A stretch of DNA of 64,000 nt from Psychrobacillus sp. OK028 (GCF_900103605.1 NZ_FNHY01000010.1:1-64000); one strand, 5' to 3'. Shown: positions 31,815 through 41,070, counted from the stretch's first letter. Made by a program: numbers and translations. Notes: generated by a model from the sequence alone, not told the origin.

Positions 31815-33063
31815 TTTTCCAGATCTATTTAATCAAGTAATCATGGTACTTTTCCTCACTCTAATTTACCAACTTTTTTTTAATGAGAGTGAGTTGCAAC
31901 GAAGAAAATTGTCTTCCAAGTTGTACATTTTACTACTACTTATGCTTTTCCTAACGTTGACTTTTCCTATCGAAATAAAAGGGGATATTCACTATGATTT
32001 TAGACTTATACCTATCATTATTTCTTTTATTTATATAGGAGTGCTGCCAGGTTTGCTTATTTCGGCTGTTTTAGTTTTTTACAGAGTATACCTCGGTGGG
32101 GCGGCAATCTATAGTAATTTATTTGATATCATTGTAATTTCACTTATTGCCATACTTTTGGTTTTTCTCACGAAAAGATATAAATTATATACGTTAAGGA
32201 GTAAAGCCTTTGTTGTTAGCTTTGTTTTTTGGGTATCATCCATAAATAAAATAGTATATTTGTATATAAACCTACATTTGGAACAATTACCTTTAATGAT
32301 TTTCTATTTTACAGGTGCTTGGATCAGTTTGTTGTTGGTGGTTTATATAATAGATTATGTGGACCAACATTTACAGATTCAGTTGGAACTCCAGCAGGCT
32401 GATAAATTGAATGTAATAAGTCAATTGTCAGCTTCCGTAGCACATGAGATAAGAAACCCTATGACTACTGTCCAAGGATTTTTGCAGTTAATGATTAGTG
32501 ATCCTCAATTACAACAAAATTATAAGGATTATATCGACATATCACTCAAAGAATTAAACGATGCTCAATCTATCATTAATGATTACTTATCGTTAGCCAA
32601 GCCGCATACAGAAGGATTCTCCAACATTAACCTTTCAACTGAAGTAAAGAATGTCGTTAGTCTTATTAATTCATACACGAATATTAAGAATATACGCATT
32701 GAATCTTCCATTCAGGATTCGTTATATATGAACGGAAATAAGGTTGAACTAAAACAAATTTTGGTAAACATTATGAAAAATGGAATTGAGGCAATGGAAG
32801 AAAACGGACTACTTACTATCCGCTTATATTCGAAGCTTGAAGAAATTTTCATAGAAATAACTGATACAGGAAGTGGGATGACAAAAGAGCAAGTCCAAAA
32901 GATGGGTACACCATTTTACTCCACCAAGGAAAAAGGAACTGGGGTTGGATTAACCATATCATATCAGCTAATTCATGCAATGAAAGGAAAAGTGGAAATT
33001 GATAGTGAATGTGGGGTAGGAACTAAGTTTACCATTCGGTTCCCTAATAATAGAAGATTATGA
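31807..33063 (+). CDS. Sensor histidine kinase, KinB-like with 5TM-LYT sensor
   Basis: From ATG 31807 the protein has 418 residues. The first 185 residues hold about six membrane spans including YDFRLIPIIISFIYIG and ISAVLVFYRVYLGG, typical of the 5TMR-LYT sensor region. H213 in SVAHEIRNPMTTVQGF is the phospho-acceptor. ILVNIMKNGIEAME (N box), DTGSGM (G1) and GTGVGLTIS (G2) form the ATPase. The layout resembles KinB/KinD-type sporulation kinases that feed Spo0F. No response regulator is adjacent, which fits an orphan phosphorelay kinase. The ligand is unknown. Confidence 0.85.
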   Translation: MINFPDLFNQVIMVLFLTLIYQLFFNESELQRRKLSSKLYILLLLMLFLTLTFPIEIKGDIHYDFRLIPIIISFIYIGVLPGLLISAVLVFYRVYLGGAAIYSNLFDIIVISLIAILLVFLTKRYKLYTLRSKAFVVSFVFWVSSINKIVYLYINLHLEQLPLMIFYFTGAWISLLLVVYIIDYVDQHLQIQLELQQADKLNVISQLSASVAHEIRNPMTTVQGFLQLMISDPQLQQNYKDYIDISLKELNDAQSIINDYLSLAKPHTEGFSNINLSTEVKNVVSLINSYTNIKNIRIESSIQDSLYMNGNKVELKQILVNIMKNGIEAMEENGLLTIRLYSKLEEIFIEITDTGSGMTKEQVQKMGTPFYSTKEKGTGVGLTISYQLIHAMKGKVEIDSECGVGTKFTIRFPNNRRL

Positions 33064-33193
33064 ACAGCAAACCATCCTATAGTTTGTCCGTTATTATGGT
33101 GAATTACATTATAACTGATAATCTTGACTTCGAGATAATAATTCCATACACTTAACTAAACAAAGTATGTTGAGTAGAAAAGGATGATGAAAA

Positions 33194-34189
33194 ATGGAAG
33201 AGGTCAAGAAAAAAGTGCCAACGGAAGTAGATGAAAAAGGTAAATTTATTCGTCAAAAAAATCGTTTTGCAACACCTTTTGGAAGTGACCCTGGTGAACT
33301 TCCGGTTGAAGCTGGAAAATATCGTTTGCTATGGGCTGCTGTTTGTCCATGGGCACATCGCTCTGTCATTGTGCGAAGTGTGCTTGGGCTAGAGGAAGTT
33401 ATTAGCTTAGGAACTGCTAGTCCGATGCGTCCAAATATTGATCGAGTAGATTGGGAATTTTCTTTGGATGAAAATGGAGTAGACCCAGTATTAGGTATTA
33501 AATATATAAGTGAAGTATATCTTCACGCGGATGCATCATATGAGGGCAGACCAACAGTCCCTGTCATTGTTGATGTGAATGAGAAAAAGGCAGTTAACAA
33601 TGATTATTTCCGATTAACGAATCATCTAGAAACTGCTTGGAAGCCATTTCATAAAGAAAATGCACCAGATTTATATCCTGAGCATTTACGAGAAGAGATT
33701 GATGCTTTAAGTGAAGTTATTTTCCATGAAGTAAATAATGGCGTATACAAATGTGGGTTCGCCCGTTCTCAGGAGGCATACGAAGAGGCGTATGATGTTT
33801 TATTTGCACGTTTGGATGAATTAGAAAAACGTCTATCTACACAACGTTTCTTGTTTGGGAACTATATTACTGATTCAGATGTTCGTCTGTACGCAACACT
33901 TGTACGCTTCGATGTTGCATACTACGCAGCTTTCAAAACAAATCGCAATCGTATTGTAGATTTTCCTAATTTATGGGGCTACTTACGCGACTTATATCAA
34001 ACACCTGGCTTCGGTGATACGACAGACTTTAATGCGATTAAAATACACTATCATTTATCAAACCACATTGCGAGTGACGATCAAAAAGGCCCAAATAATA
34101 TTCTACCAAAAGGTCCAGATACGTCCATCTTCCATTCAAAACATGATCGTGAAGCTTTGAGTGGCAAGAAAGAGAAATTTCTTATTTAA
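33194..34189 (+). CDS. Glutathionyl-hydroquinone reductase-type GST (YqjG/ECM4 family)
   Basis: This 331-residue protein has the family's C51-PWAHR active site in LLWAAVCPWAHRSVIV, the preceding RFATPFGSDPGELPVEAGKY, and the C-terminal LRDLYQTPGFGDTTDF and IHYHLSNH. The length is normal. The family reduces glutathionyl-hydroquinones using glutathione. Bacillales normally use bacillithiol, so the physiological thiol here may differ (inference). It is followed 13 bases later by a GNAT gene and is probably co-transcribed with it. Confidence 0.87.
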   Translation: MEEVKKKVPTEVDEKGKFIRQKNRFATPFGSDPGELPVEAGKYRLLWAAVCPWAHRSVIVRSVLGLEEVISLGTASPMRPNIDRVDWEFSLDENGVDPVLGIKYISEVYLHADASYEGRPTVPVIVDVNEKKAVNNDYFRLTNHLETAWKPFHKENAPDLYPEHLREEIDALSEVIFHEVNNGVYKCGFARSQEAYEEAYDVLFARLDELEKRLSTQRFLFGNYITDSDVRLYATLVRFDVAYYAAFKTNRNRIVDFPNLWGYLRDLYQTPGFGDTTDFNAIKIHYHLSNHIASDDQKGPNNILPKGPDTSIFHSKHDREALSGKKEKFLI

Positions 34190-34202
34190 GGGGATGTAAA
34201 TT

Positions 34203-34706
34203 TTGATCATACGCGATTCGAGACAAGAAGAATTAGCATTTATACGTGAAATGAGATTACAGGCATACGAGGAGCATGCTCCCAAAATACCGGAGGCACA
34301 TTGGAATACACTCAAGCAATCCATATTATCGGATGCCGATTCAAAACCTGGTATCGAACGAATGGTAGCAGAAATTGATGGAGAAATTGTCGGAAGTGTT
34401 GCCTTGTTTGCTCCAGATAAGCAAGTATATGCCGGCATGTTAGACGAAGAACTGGATTACCCAGAACTGCGTATGCTCGCAATATCCTCAAAAGCAAGAG
34501 GAAAAGGTGTAGCTACAGCACTTATCAATGAATGCATAAAGCGCTCGAAAGAAAAAGGGTTCAAAGAGATGGGCCTCCATACTGCTGATTTTATGGAAAA
34601 TGCCATTAAATTATATACGCATCTCGGTTTTGAACGCCTTCCACAATTTGATTTTGAACCAGCAAATGATGGCATTATCGTAAAAGCATTTCGTATCAAG
34701 TTCTAA
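34203..34706 (+). CDS. GNAT family N-acetyltransferase
   Basis: This 167-residue protein starts at TTG 34203 after AAGGGG. The acetyl-CoA site is RGKGVATALINECIKR with the upstream strand LRMLAISSKA, and IKLYTHLGFERLPQFDFEPA is the typical motif B. The N-terminus IIRDSRQEELAFIREM is GNAT-like. The substrate is unknown. It is second in a likely operon with the GST gene and is followed by a terminator. Confidence 0.87.
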   Translation: MIIRDSRQEELAFIREMRLQAYEEHAPKIPEAHWNTLKQSILSDADSKPGIERMVAEIDGEIVGSVALFAPDKQVYAGMLDEELDYPELRMLAISSKARGKGVATALINECIKRSKEKGFKEMGLHTADFMENAIKLYTHLGFERLPQFDFEPANDGIIVKAFRIKF

Positions 34707-34709
34707 TTA

Positions 34710-34762
34710 AAAAGTAACCTAGTTTTAAACAGGCTATCCTGTTTTAGAGCTAGGTTATTTTT
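34710..34762 (+). terminator. Intrinsic terminator
   Basis: AAGTAACCTAG and CTAGGTTATTTT arms enclose an inner AAACAGG / CCTGTTT hairpin; the stem ends in TTTTTATG. Confidence 0.75.
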
Positions 34763-34831
34763 ATGAAGGACTATGTCAAAGTGCAAGGTGATTTTTTTCT
34801 GTCTGTTTAACTATGCTTTTCATAACAAAGT

Positions 34832-35329
34832 TTAAACTAAGTAACTATCTAACTCCTTTTTCTGGAGCAAGTGATGACGAAAATGCATTTCAACCAACTC
34901 GTACCATTCCCTTCCATTCAGCCAACCGAACCCACCATGTTCAACTTTATTATTAGGGTTAATATAATCTACTTGCGATTTCCAATGACTCATTCTATGA
35001 ATTAACTGTTCCATCCTACTAATTAGAAATTCCTTGCTATCCGAATTATTTGGTGGAGAATTCAATTCATCTGGCAATCTTATTTTTATAGGTGGGAAAC
35101 CTCCGTTTTTATATAATTGCTCTCCGAACTGAGTTTTACCAAAGGGTTTTTCTTCGTTTAATGCAGCACATATTTCCAAATTATCAAGATACTCATGAGC
35201 AACAACAATTAAATGATCATACATTTGTCCAATAGACCAAACCCCCTCATCCGAATTATATCTGAGCTGTTCCAATGAATAATTGTAAAGATTGCTTTTG
35301 AAGGTAACGAGTAGTTCATTGTCACCCAT
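34832..35329 (-). CDS. DinB-like metal-binding protein
   Basis: This 165-residue four-helix protein starts at ATG 35329 after GGAGG. The segment YNSDEGVWSIGQMYDHLIVV has the DinB-family first His in MYDHL, and the C-terminal HFRHHLLQKKELDSYL supplies the other His ligands. Bacillus has many DinB/YfiT proteins of unknown or thiol-transferase function. Transcribed alone. Confidence 0.82.
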   Translation of the reverse strand: MGDNELLVTFKSNLYNYSLEQLRYNSDEGVWSIGQMYDHLIVVAHEYLDNLEICAALNEEKPFGKTQFGEQLYKNGGFPPIKIRLPDELNSPPNNSDSKEFLISRMEQLIHRMSHWKSQVDYINPNNKVEHGGFGWLNGREWYELVEMHFRHHLLQKKELDSYLV

Positions 35330-35471
35330 TTAAATTCCTCCTTTAAAATAAATCTGAAATTTTAGTTTTCTAGTTTAGGAATGATTATAGCAGAGTCTAT
35401 ATTATTATTGCTATTTAAATAGTTCAAACATAAAATGAGGGAAAGGATTGAATATGAGGGAGGACAAAATT

Positions 35472-35954
35472 ATGATAAGTGATTTAGATTTGAAGCACCT
35501 ACAACATTGTGTTGAATTAGCAAAAACGGCATTGGAGAAAGGCGATGAGCCATTTGGTTCAGTACTTGTCTCATCTAATGGAGAAGTGCTTGCAGAAGAT
35601 CATAACAGAGTTGCAGGTGGTGACCATACTCAACACCCAGAATTTGCTTTGGCGCGTTGGGCAGCCAATAATATGACACCGGAAGACAGAGGTAAGGCGA
35701 CAGTATATACCTCTGGTGAACATTGCCCAATGTGCGCTGCTGCCCATGGTTGGGTTGGTTTAGGTAGAATCGTTTATGCCAGTTCGTCTGAACAATTAGG
35801 ACAATGGTTGAATGAAATGGAGGTTACTCCATCACGCGTACGTAATCTTCCCATTCATGAAGTTATTCGAGATACCACAATCGATGGTCCTGTTCCTGAA
35901 CTAGCGGAGCAAGTTCGTCAACTTCACCATCAGTTTTACGCAAAGAGACGTTGA
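35472..35954 (+). CDS. Nucleoside deaminase (cytidine/guanine deaminase fold)
   Basis: This 160-residue protein starts at ATG 35472, eight bases after AGGGAGG; the frame is open from 35448. Zinc-binding and catalytic residues are H55-P-E57 (QHPEFALARW) and C85-PMC88 (SGEHCPMCAAAHGWVG). The fold is that of the tRNA-adenosine/guanine/cytidine deaminases. The exact base is unknown. The next gene begins nine bases after the stop and is probably co-transcribed. Confidence 0.87.
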   Translation: MISDLDLKHLQHCVELAKTALEKGDEPFGSVLVSSNGEVLAEDHNRVAGGDHTQHPEFALARWAANNMTPEDRGKATVYTSGEHCPMCAAAHGWVGLGRIVYASSSEQLGQWLNEMEVTPSRVRNLPIHEVIRDTTIDGPVPELAEQVRQLHHQFYAKRR

Positions 35955-35962
35955 AGAGAGAT

Positions 35963-36439
35963 ATGCCAGTGAAAACATTTAAGATGGAAGGCCTTTTAAA
36001 GTACGTGAGTGGGGAAGATTCTCAAGTTTTGGCACTTTGTATAATCGATATCGACTATTTCAAACGCTATATTGATTTTCATGGACAGCTGGAAGGCAAT
36101 AGCTGTTTCGAACAAGTGGCCAATTGCTTGGGAACAGCTATGGGTACTCATAAAGGAATTTTAAGTTATTTATCTGGAGATAAATTTATATGCTTTTTAA
36201 CAGATATTGAGGCAGAGGACTTTGTACAATTTGCTGAGAATTTGAGAGAGTCTGTGGAAAATCAGAATTTAAAGTTTTGTTGGCAGCAGCATTCCTTTCA
36301 GGTGACTATAAGTGTGGGTGGCGTTCATGGTCTAGTGAGTCAATTTAAAGATATGGCAGAATTGATTGCATTAGCAGATGAGGAGCTACATCGAGCAATG
36401 TCGACTGGCCGTAATAATGTGAAAATTAAATTCAAATGA
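35963..36439 (+). CDS. Stand-alone degenerate GGDEF domain protein
   Basis: This 158-residue protein starts at ATG 35963. A decayed second copy at 40.9 kb also begins MPIK, behind AAGGAG, which supports this start. CIIDIDYFKRYIDFHGQLEGNS matches the first GGDEF helix region with the metal-binding Asp; the active loop reads LSGDKF instead of GGDEF. TISVGGV and LADEELHRAMSTGRNNV are conserved late motifs. With Ser for the first Gly and Lys for Glu, cyclase activity is doubtful; a c-di-GMP or GTP sensor role is possible. No partner domain or membrane span is present. Confidence 0.82.
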   Translation: MPVKTFKMEGLLKYVSGEDSQVLALCIIDIDYFKRYIDFHGQLEGNSCFEQVANCLGTAMGTHKGILSYLSGDKFICFLTDIEAEDFVQFAENLRESVENQNLKFCWQQHSFQVTISVGGVHGLVSQFKDMAELIALADEELHRAMSTGRNNVKIKFK

Positions 36440-36441
36440 TG

Positions 36442-36472
36442 AAAGCTACTAGATGAATCAAGTAGCTTTTTT
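36442..36472 (+). terminator. Intrinsic terminator
   Basis: AAAGCTACT and AGTAGCTTT arms around AGATGAATCA are followed by TTTTGTC. Confidence 0.8.
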
Positions 36473-36550
36473 GTCTCTACTTTTGGTAGAGGAAATTCAT
36501 AAGTCATAGACGAATATTAATAGAATATAGTCAAAGAGGGAGGGAAAATA

Positions 36551-37264
36551 TTGAAATCTGCATTTGAAATGTTTTCGGCGGTACATATAAGTTCAATGAT
36601 TACTTTATGCTTACTTATCCTTCTGTTATATATCTGTAGAAATAGGTGGCCAATTCAACAAAAGATAGTCCAATCCATGGAACGTTTTTTCGCTCTTACG
36701 TTATTCATAATGGACGGGTATTATTATATATGGCTTGTTCAAACAGGAAGGTGGGACTTTGGTGACTCATTGCCACTTGAACTATGTAGCATTAGTTTAA
36801 TTGCAACGATTATTTTGCTTTGGACTGGCAATAAGAAGTTTTATCCCTTTGTATTTTTTGCTGGTATTGGAGGAGCTGTTCAGGCAGTTGCTACACCGGT
36901 TTTGGATATAAACTTTCCTCACTTCAGGTTCTTCCATTTTTTCTTCACACATTTCGGCATCATTTTAACTGCCCTTTATTTCACATGGGTGAAAGGTTAT
37001 AGACCTACCTTCAAAGGGGTTGTTCAGACGGTGATTACATTAAATGTGTTGTTACCTTTCTTATTCGCTATAAACTTTTTAGTAGAAGGCAATTATATGT
37101 TTTTACAGGAAAAGCCTAAAGGTGGAAGCTTGTTGGATTATTTAGGTCCTTATCCATGGTATATTCTGTCCCTAGAGTTTGTTGCGTTCATAGTATTTTG
37201 CTGTTTATGGCTTTTATTTAAGACGAAGAAGAATAAGGAGACTACTACATATGACGTTACTTGA
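36551..37264 (+). CDS. YwaF / TIGR02206 family integral membrane protein
   Basis: This 237-residue protein starts at TTG 36551 after GAGGGAGGG. About seven membrane spans, with MFSAVHISSMITLCLL at the N-terminus, WDFGDSLPLELCSISLIATI in the middle and HFGIILTALYF, match the YwaF family of Bacillus. Function is not established. It overlaps the following methyltransferase gene by 14 bases, so the two are translated together. Confidence 0.85.
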   Translation: MKSAFEMFSAVHISSMITLCLLILLLYICRNRWPIQQKIVQSMERFFALTLFIMDGYYYIWLVQTGRWDFGDSLPLELCSISLIATIILLWTGNKKFYPFVFFAGIGGAVQAVATPVLDINFPHFRFFHFFFTHFGIILTALYFTWVKGYRPTFKGVVQTVITLNVLLPFLFAINFLVEGNYMFLQEKPKGGSLLDYLGPYPWYILSLEFVAFIVFCCLWLLFKTKKNKETTTYDVT

Positions 37265-38030
37265 TCCTACTAAACTCTCAGGTTGGCTATCCCCCCATTC
37301 AATCGAATGGTATCATCAGCTTTCTGAGTTACAGCGTATCTATACATATCCTTGGAATAATACACTTAGTAAGCCTAATGGAGAATCTATTTTTGATGAA
37401 GAAGTGAGAAAGATGGTTAAAAATAGAAAAGTTTTAGACGTAGGTTGTGGACACGGAGAATTTACATTTCATTGTAGTTCAATTGCAAAAGAGATCATAG
37501 GATTCGATGTAACAGAGAATTTTTTAGAAATTGCAAAAGCCCATAAAAAAGCAAATCTCTCATTTGTGGTTGGAAATATTAAGCAAGGATTACCTTTTGA
37601 AAAAGGTGAATTCGATAGTGCATATATTCGAAAAGGACCCACCTCTGCTTATTCTTATCTAACAGAAATAGTTCGAAAGGGCGGAACAATTCTTGGCCTT
37701 CATCCAGGGGATGAATCTGGGAAGGAACTGCCTCAACTTTTTCCTGATTTGTTTCAGGAATCTTCAGGTACACCAATTTTAGATAAAATAAATGGCCAAT
37801 TGGGAATAAGTAGTTTCACCTCTACTGAGCTCGAGCATGTGACAAGTACAGAATATCTGCATTCTCCTTTAGATGTATTAAAATTACGCTGCTTTGGTCA
37901 AACAGCCCAAGTTTTTGAGCGACTTAAGAAAGAAGATTTAGTGGAAATTACAAGAATATTTGATAAAAATAGAACCGAGCAAGGATTAGCTATAACCTTT
38001 TCTCGCTATATTGTTCGTTTAACCAACTAA
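37251..38030 (+). CDS. SAM-dependent methyltransferase
   Basis: This 259-residue class I methyltransferase has motif I VLDVGCGHGEFTFHC, acidic motif IIGFDVTENFLEIAK, and the later GEFDSAYIRKGPTSAY. ATG 37251 lies inside the end of the ywaF-like gene, with AAGGAG upstream. The target is unknown; coupling to a membrane protein does not settle it. Confidence 0.85.
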   Translation: MTLLDPTKLSGWLSPHSIEWYHQLSELQRIYTYPWNNTLSKPNGESIFDEEVRKMVKNRKVLDVGCGHGEFTFHCSSIAKEIIGFDVTENFLEIAKAHKKANLSFVVGNIKQGLPFEKGEFDSAYIRKGPTSAYSYLTEIVRKGGTILGLHPGDESGKELPQLFPDLFQESSGTPILDKINGQLGISSFTSTELEHVTSTEYLHSPLDVLKLRCFGQTAQVFERLKKEDLVEITRIFDKNRTEQGLAITFSRYIVRLTN

Positions 38031-38047
38031 ACGAAAGAAGTGTTTTT

Positions 38048-38090
38048 TTAATAGTTACTGTTTGAAAATAGTAACTAAGTGCTTTTTGGT
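38048..38090 (+). terminator. Weak terminator after the methyltransferase gene
   Basis: TAGTTACTG and TAGTAACTA arms are followed by AGTGCTTTTTGG. The rest of the gap to 38259 shows no convincing gene. Confidence 0.45.
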
Positions 38091-38259
38091 TTTGGGTAGA
38101 CGAGGATAGCGGGCGCATGAATTTGAATCTATGGCGAAGTTATTTGGATCAGTTCTATTTCGTCAATCAGTATATAGTTGGGAATGTATCTTCATGCCCG
38201 TATGTTTTACTAAAACACCTGTTGAAGAAGAACGGAAATGTAATCAATATATCGTAAAA

Positions 38260-38661
38260 CTAATTTACTTTAAAATTAATTAGTTCTTCATATTCACCAG
38301 TATTAGTCCGCCATTTGATTTCAACAGTAGCGTGGTTTAACGATATAATTGCTTCCTCTTTAGTAGCTGGAGGATTATTTCCTCCACTCGTCCCAAAGGA
38401 TATTGCAGTTTGTTCTTCTAGAGGTTCAACTTCCCCACCACGTCCTCCTTCGTCAGTAACTACCGAATAAGTGACATATAGGAGTTCCTCATCTCCTGTA
38501 TATTCAATACCTCCTCTATCGGAGAGATGGTTATCGGTCATTTCGTATATTAGATGTGCATTCCATAAGTTCCCCTCACCAGTGGCTTTTATAGTTTCTT
38601 GATTGGAACAAGCTGTAAGTAAAATCATTGTAAATAGTAAAAAAAGTATTTTTCTCAACAT
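38260..38661 (-). CDS. Small lipoprotein, paralogue of the array lipoprotein at 4.0 kb
   Basis: This 133-residue lipoprotein has lipobox LTAC and a mature domain with GEGNLWNAHLIYEM, IEYTGDEELLYV and VEIKWRTNTGEYEELINF. The order of these motifs matches the lipoprotein at 4011-4388. GAGGAG precedes ATG 38661. It is followed upstream by another lipoprotein gene on the same strand, making a small lipoprotein locus. No function is known. Confidence 0.8.
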   Translation of the reverse strand: MLRKILFLLFTMILLTACSNQETIKATGEGNLWNAHLIYEMTDNHLSDRGGIEYTGDEELLYVTYSVVTDEGGRGGEVEPLEEQTAISFGTSGGNNPPATKEEAIISLNHATVEIKWRTNTGEYEELINFKVN

Positions 38662-38879
38662 AACTCCTCCTCAAATGCGGATTGAATTGTCCCTTTGTAA
38701 TAACTTTTTCGACAATTGTATAAAAATACCTCTGATTTTTAAAAAACGTTTCTTTCCCAGCTCATTTTTTATGTGCATTTTAAATGATAGGATGAGAACC
38801 ACACGATTTTACTTTCAAGCTGTCTACTTGTAATTCTTATAAACTGGATTGTACTGTTTTAGTTCTAAATTAGTATTTC

Positions 38880-39362
38880 TTAATTAACCTCTACTACAAT
38901 GCTTTCATAAAATTCCCCATCAATATATACAAGGAATTTCCATACTCCTGCTGTTGGAAATTTAATATTAGAAGGCATATTTACGCTATCAGGGCTTACT
39001 TCAGCACCTTTATAAAATGTACCTGAATGTAAATCAATAATATCTTCTGTATCTTTTTTAACTGCTTTAACTTCAACAGGTTTATCTAATATGTTTTCTT
39101 TTCCAAAATAAAACCAAAATATTTTATGAATTTTTTCTACATCCATTATAATGTCACCTGTAAAACCCAACGTATCTTGTTTACCAACAATAGTATAAGT
39201 AGTCTCTTCCCCATCTTTATTAACAATGGAATGTTCGAATGATGGGGATAAATCCCAACGATTATCTGGGAGCTCATAAACTACTTCATTTGTATCAGAA
39301 GTACAAGCAATTAAGGCAATTAACATCAATGACAAAGAAAAGAATAAAAATAACTTTTTCAT
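38880..39362 (-). CDS. DUF4871-like lipoprotein
   Basis: This 160-residue lipoprotein starts at ATG 39362 behind AAAGGGG; the longer frame to 39380 lacks a site. The lipobox is LIAC. The mature part has DNRWDLSPSFEHSIV, KIHKIFWFYFGKEN and a late PSNIKFPTAGVWKFLVYIDG followed by FYESIVVEV, the pattern of DUF4871 proteins in Bacillus. Function is unknown; a beta-sandwich cell-envelope role is plausible. Confidence 0.8.
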   Translation of the reverse strand: MKKLFLFFSLSLMLIALIACTSDTNEVVYELPDNRWDLSPSFEHSIVNKDGEETTYTIVGKQDTLGFTGDIIMDVEKIHKIFWFYFGKENILDKPVEVKAVKKDTEDIIDLHSGTFYKGAEVSPDSVNMPSNIKFPTAGVWKFLVYIDGEFYESIVVEVN

Positions 39363-39607
39363 TAAAAAACCCCTTTTCAATATTATCGAATAAACGTAAT
39401 AACATTACACATTGAATATATTCCTCACCCAACTTAACCCCTAAAGATAATCCAAGGAATAATAATAAGAAATACCAAAAGCCCAATATATGCCCTTCAC
39501 GTAACTAAATATAATGACGTTATAGTTTACAGAAAGTTCTGACTTTATAGGAATTATTAGTTGAAATCCATTCTGAACTAACATCAATTAGAAAAAATTA
39601 GAAGAAT

Positions 39608-39633
39608 CCAAACTTTTGTAATTTGGTAATCGT
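39608..39633 (+). promoter_or_regulatory. Weak candidate ECF promoter
   Basis: CCAAAC and CGT are separated by 17 bases just before the sigma-factor gene, loosely like the AAC ... CGT pattern of ECF promoters. Such sigma genes are often autoregulated. The match is short. Confidence 0.3.
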
Positions 39634-39655
39634 TTAATATATAACGAAAGGAGTT

Positions 39656-40180
39656 GTGGTCTTGCTCAATATTAATAACTTAAAAGAACTAATGCTTCAA
39701 TATACAGAACCATTATTACGCTTGGCTTATTACTACGTGAAGGATCTCCAAGCGGCAGAGGACATTGTCCAAGAAGTATTCATTAAGTTTTATCATAATA
39801 AGAATTATTATGAAGACCGTGGAGAGTTAAAAGCTTATTTATCAAAAATGACGGTTAATAAAAGCAAGGATTATTTAAAAAGCTGGACCTATAGAAAAGT
39901 ACAATTACAGAATAAATTATTTCCACCGACTGGTAAAAGTAATGCAGATGAATTGGTTAGAAAGGACGAACAAGCAATAATTGGTGAAGCAATTCTTGAG
40001 TTGCCTTTAAAACATCGAGAAGTTCTTATTTACTTTTATTTTAATGAAATGACTATTGCGGAGGTTGCTCAATTTTTATCTATACCAGAAAGTACAGTAA
40101 AAACTCGATTGAGACGAGGTAAAGAACTATTAAGAAATCAACTGAAAGGAATAGAATGGGAGGTACTTACAAATGAATAA
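39656..40180 (+). CDS. ECF-type RNA polymerase sigma factor
   Basis: This 174-residue sigma factor has region 2 (LLRLAYYYVKDLQAAEDIVQ, then EVFIKFY) and region 4 (LPLKHREVLIYFYFNEMTIA, EVAQFLSIPESTVKTRLRRG). AAAGGAG precedes either GTG 39656 or TTG 39662. It overlaps the following membrane gene by eight bases, the normal layout of an ECF sigma with its anti-sigma factor. Size and motifs are close to SigX/SigW-like groups, but the exact group is uncertain. Confidence 0.9.
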   Translation: MVLLNINNLKELMLQYTEPLLRLAYYYVKDLQAAEDIVQEVFIKFYHNKNYYEDRGELKAYLSKMTVNKSKDYLKSWTYRKVQLQNKLFPPTGKSNADELVRKDEQAIIGEAILELPLKHREVLIYFYFNEMTIAEVAQFLSIPESTVKTRLRRGKELLRNQLKGIEWEVLTNE

Positions 40181-40832
40181 CTATATTCCTAATCAGGTGA
40201 AAGATTTAAGTACTAGTAAACAACGTGTAATGGAAAATGTAGTGGATGAAGTAGAAAATACCTCAAGAAGATCCAAATATAAATGGAGATATTTAGTTAT
40301 TACTGCAGTTTTAGCAATAACCGCAATGCTATTTGTCTATAACGAAATATTAATAGAAAATGAACAACAGGCTCTAAGCGAAATGCAACTGGATTTTACC
40401 AAGCCTACATTATCTGAAGAACAAGGTTTATTATATCTTCATGGTGTAACTTTAGGTGACTCACAATCAAAAGTAATAGAACGATTAGGGGTAAATTATA
40501 AAGTAGATGATTATGAGGATGGCAGTGGTGCAGATTTCATATTAGATTATGGAGGTATCGCCAGATTCTATTTTTATCAAGACAAATTAGATTCAATAAT
40601 ATTTATGAAAGTAGATAAAACTTACTTTGACAAATTATTTAATGATTACAACGGGTTTAAATTTCTTACTCCGACGACTGGAGATGACCGTTATTTCTAC
40701 TCGAAAGAAACTGGTCAGCTATTAAAGGCAACAATCGTTCCTGACGGAAATCTCTACTTATATCTAATGCGTGGTGGAAAGGACCTCTTGGAAAATCCAG
40801 ACTTTCCTAAAATTGAACAGATTTTAAATTAG
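40173..40832 (+). CDS. Probable membrane anti-sigma factor
   Basis: This 219-residue protein has a cytoplasmic N-terminus of about 40 residues, one span (YLVITAVLAITAMLFVYNEI) and an extracytoplasmic domain with LHGVTLGDSQSKVIERLGVN, a pattern seen in extracellular sensing domains of Bacillus anti-sigma proteins. No HxxxCxxC zinc motif is present. The eight-base overlap with the sigma gene supports the role. The signal sensed is unknown. Confidence 0.75.
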   Translation: MNNYIPNQVKDLSTSKQRVMENVVDEVENTSRRSKYKWRYLVITAVLAITAMLFVYNEILIENEQQALSEMQLDFTKPTLSEEQGLLYLHGVTLGDSQSKVIERLGVNYKVDDYEDGSGADFILDYGGIARFYFYQDKLDSIIFMKVDKTYFDKLFNDYNGFKFLTPTTGDDRYFYSKETGQLLKATIVPDGNLYLYLMRGGKDLLENPDFPKIEQILN

Positions 40833-40904
40833 TTCTGATCATAAGATCGCAAGCTCATGTTAAGGTAAAACGGATTGAAAGTATTAGGTGTGAAAAGGAG
40901 ATAG

Positions 40905-41012
40905 ATGCCGATAAACCATTACAGATCGAAGACCTTTCAAAATACTAGAGTGGTGAAGATTCCGAGGTTGTGGCATATTGTATTTTTAAAATTGACTATT
41001 TCACTAGAGCGA
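40905..41012 (+). pseudogene. Decayed duplicate of the degenerate GGDEF gene
   Basis: After AAGGAG and ATG 40905 the start MPI is followed, one frame over, by KPLQIEDLSKY-stop-SGEDSEVVAYCIFKIDYFTRA. The intact gene at 35963 reads KTFKMEGLLKYVSGEDSQVLALCIIDIDYFKRY. The remnant has a frameshift, an internal TAG and loses the last two thirds of the gene. It is a separate, older copy about 5 kb away. Confidence 0.75.
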
Positions 41013-41070
41013 AATCGTAAGTGATGAAAAACACTGGGGTAAAAGTACCCCAATGTTTTCTGAGAATCGG

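Noticed and set aside
38117-38257. A 46-codon ORF after the methyltransferase gene
   Set aside because: The binding site is weak (AGGA with long spacing), the composition is not protein-like, and other frames are equally open.
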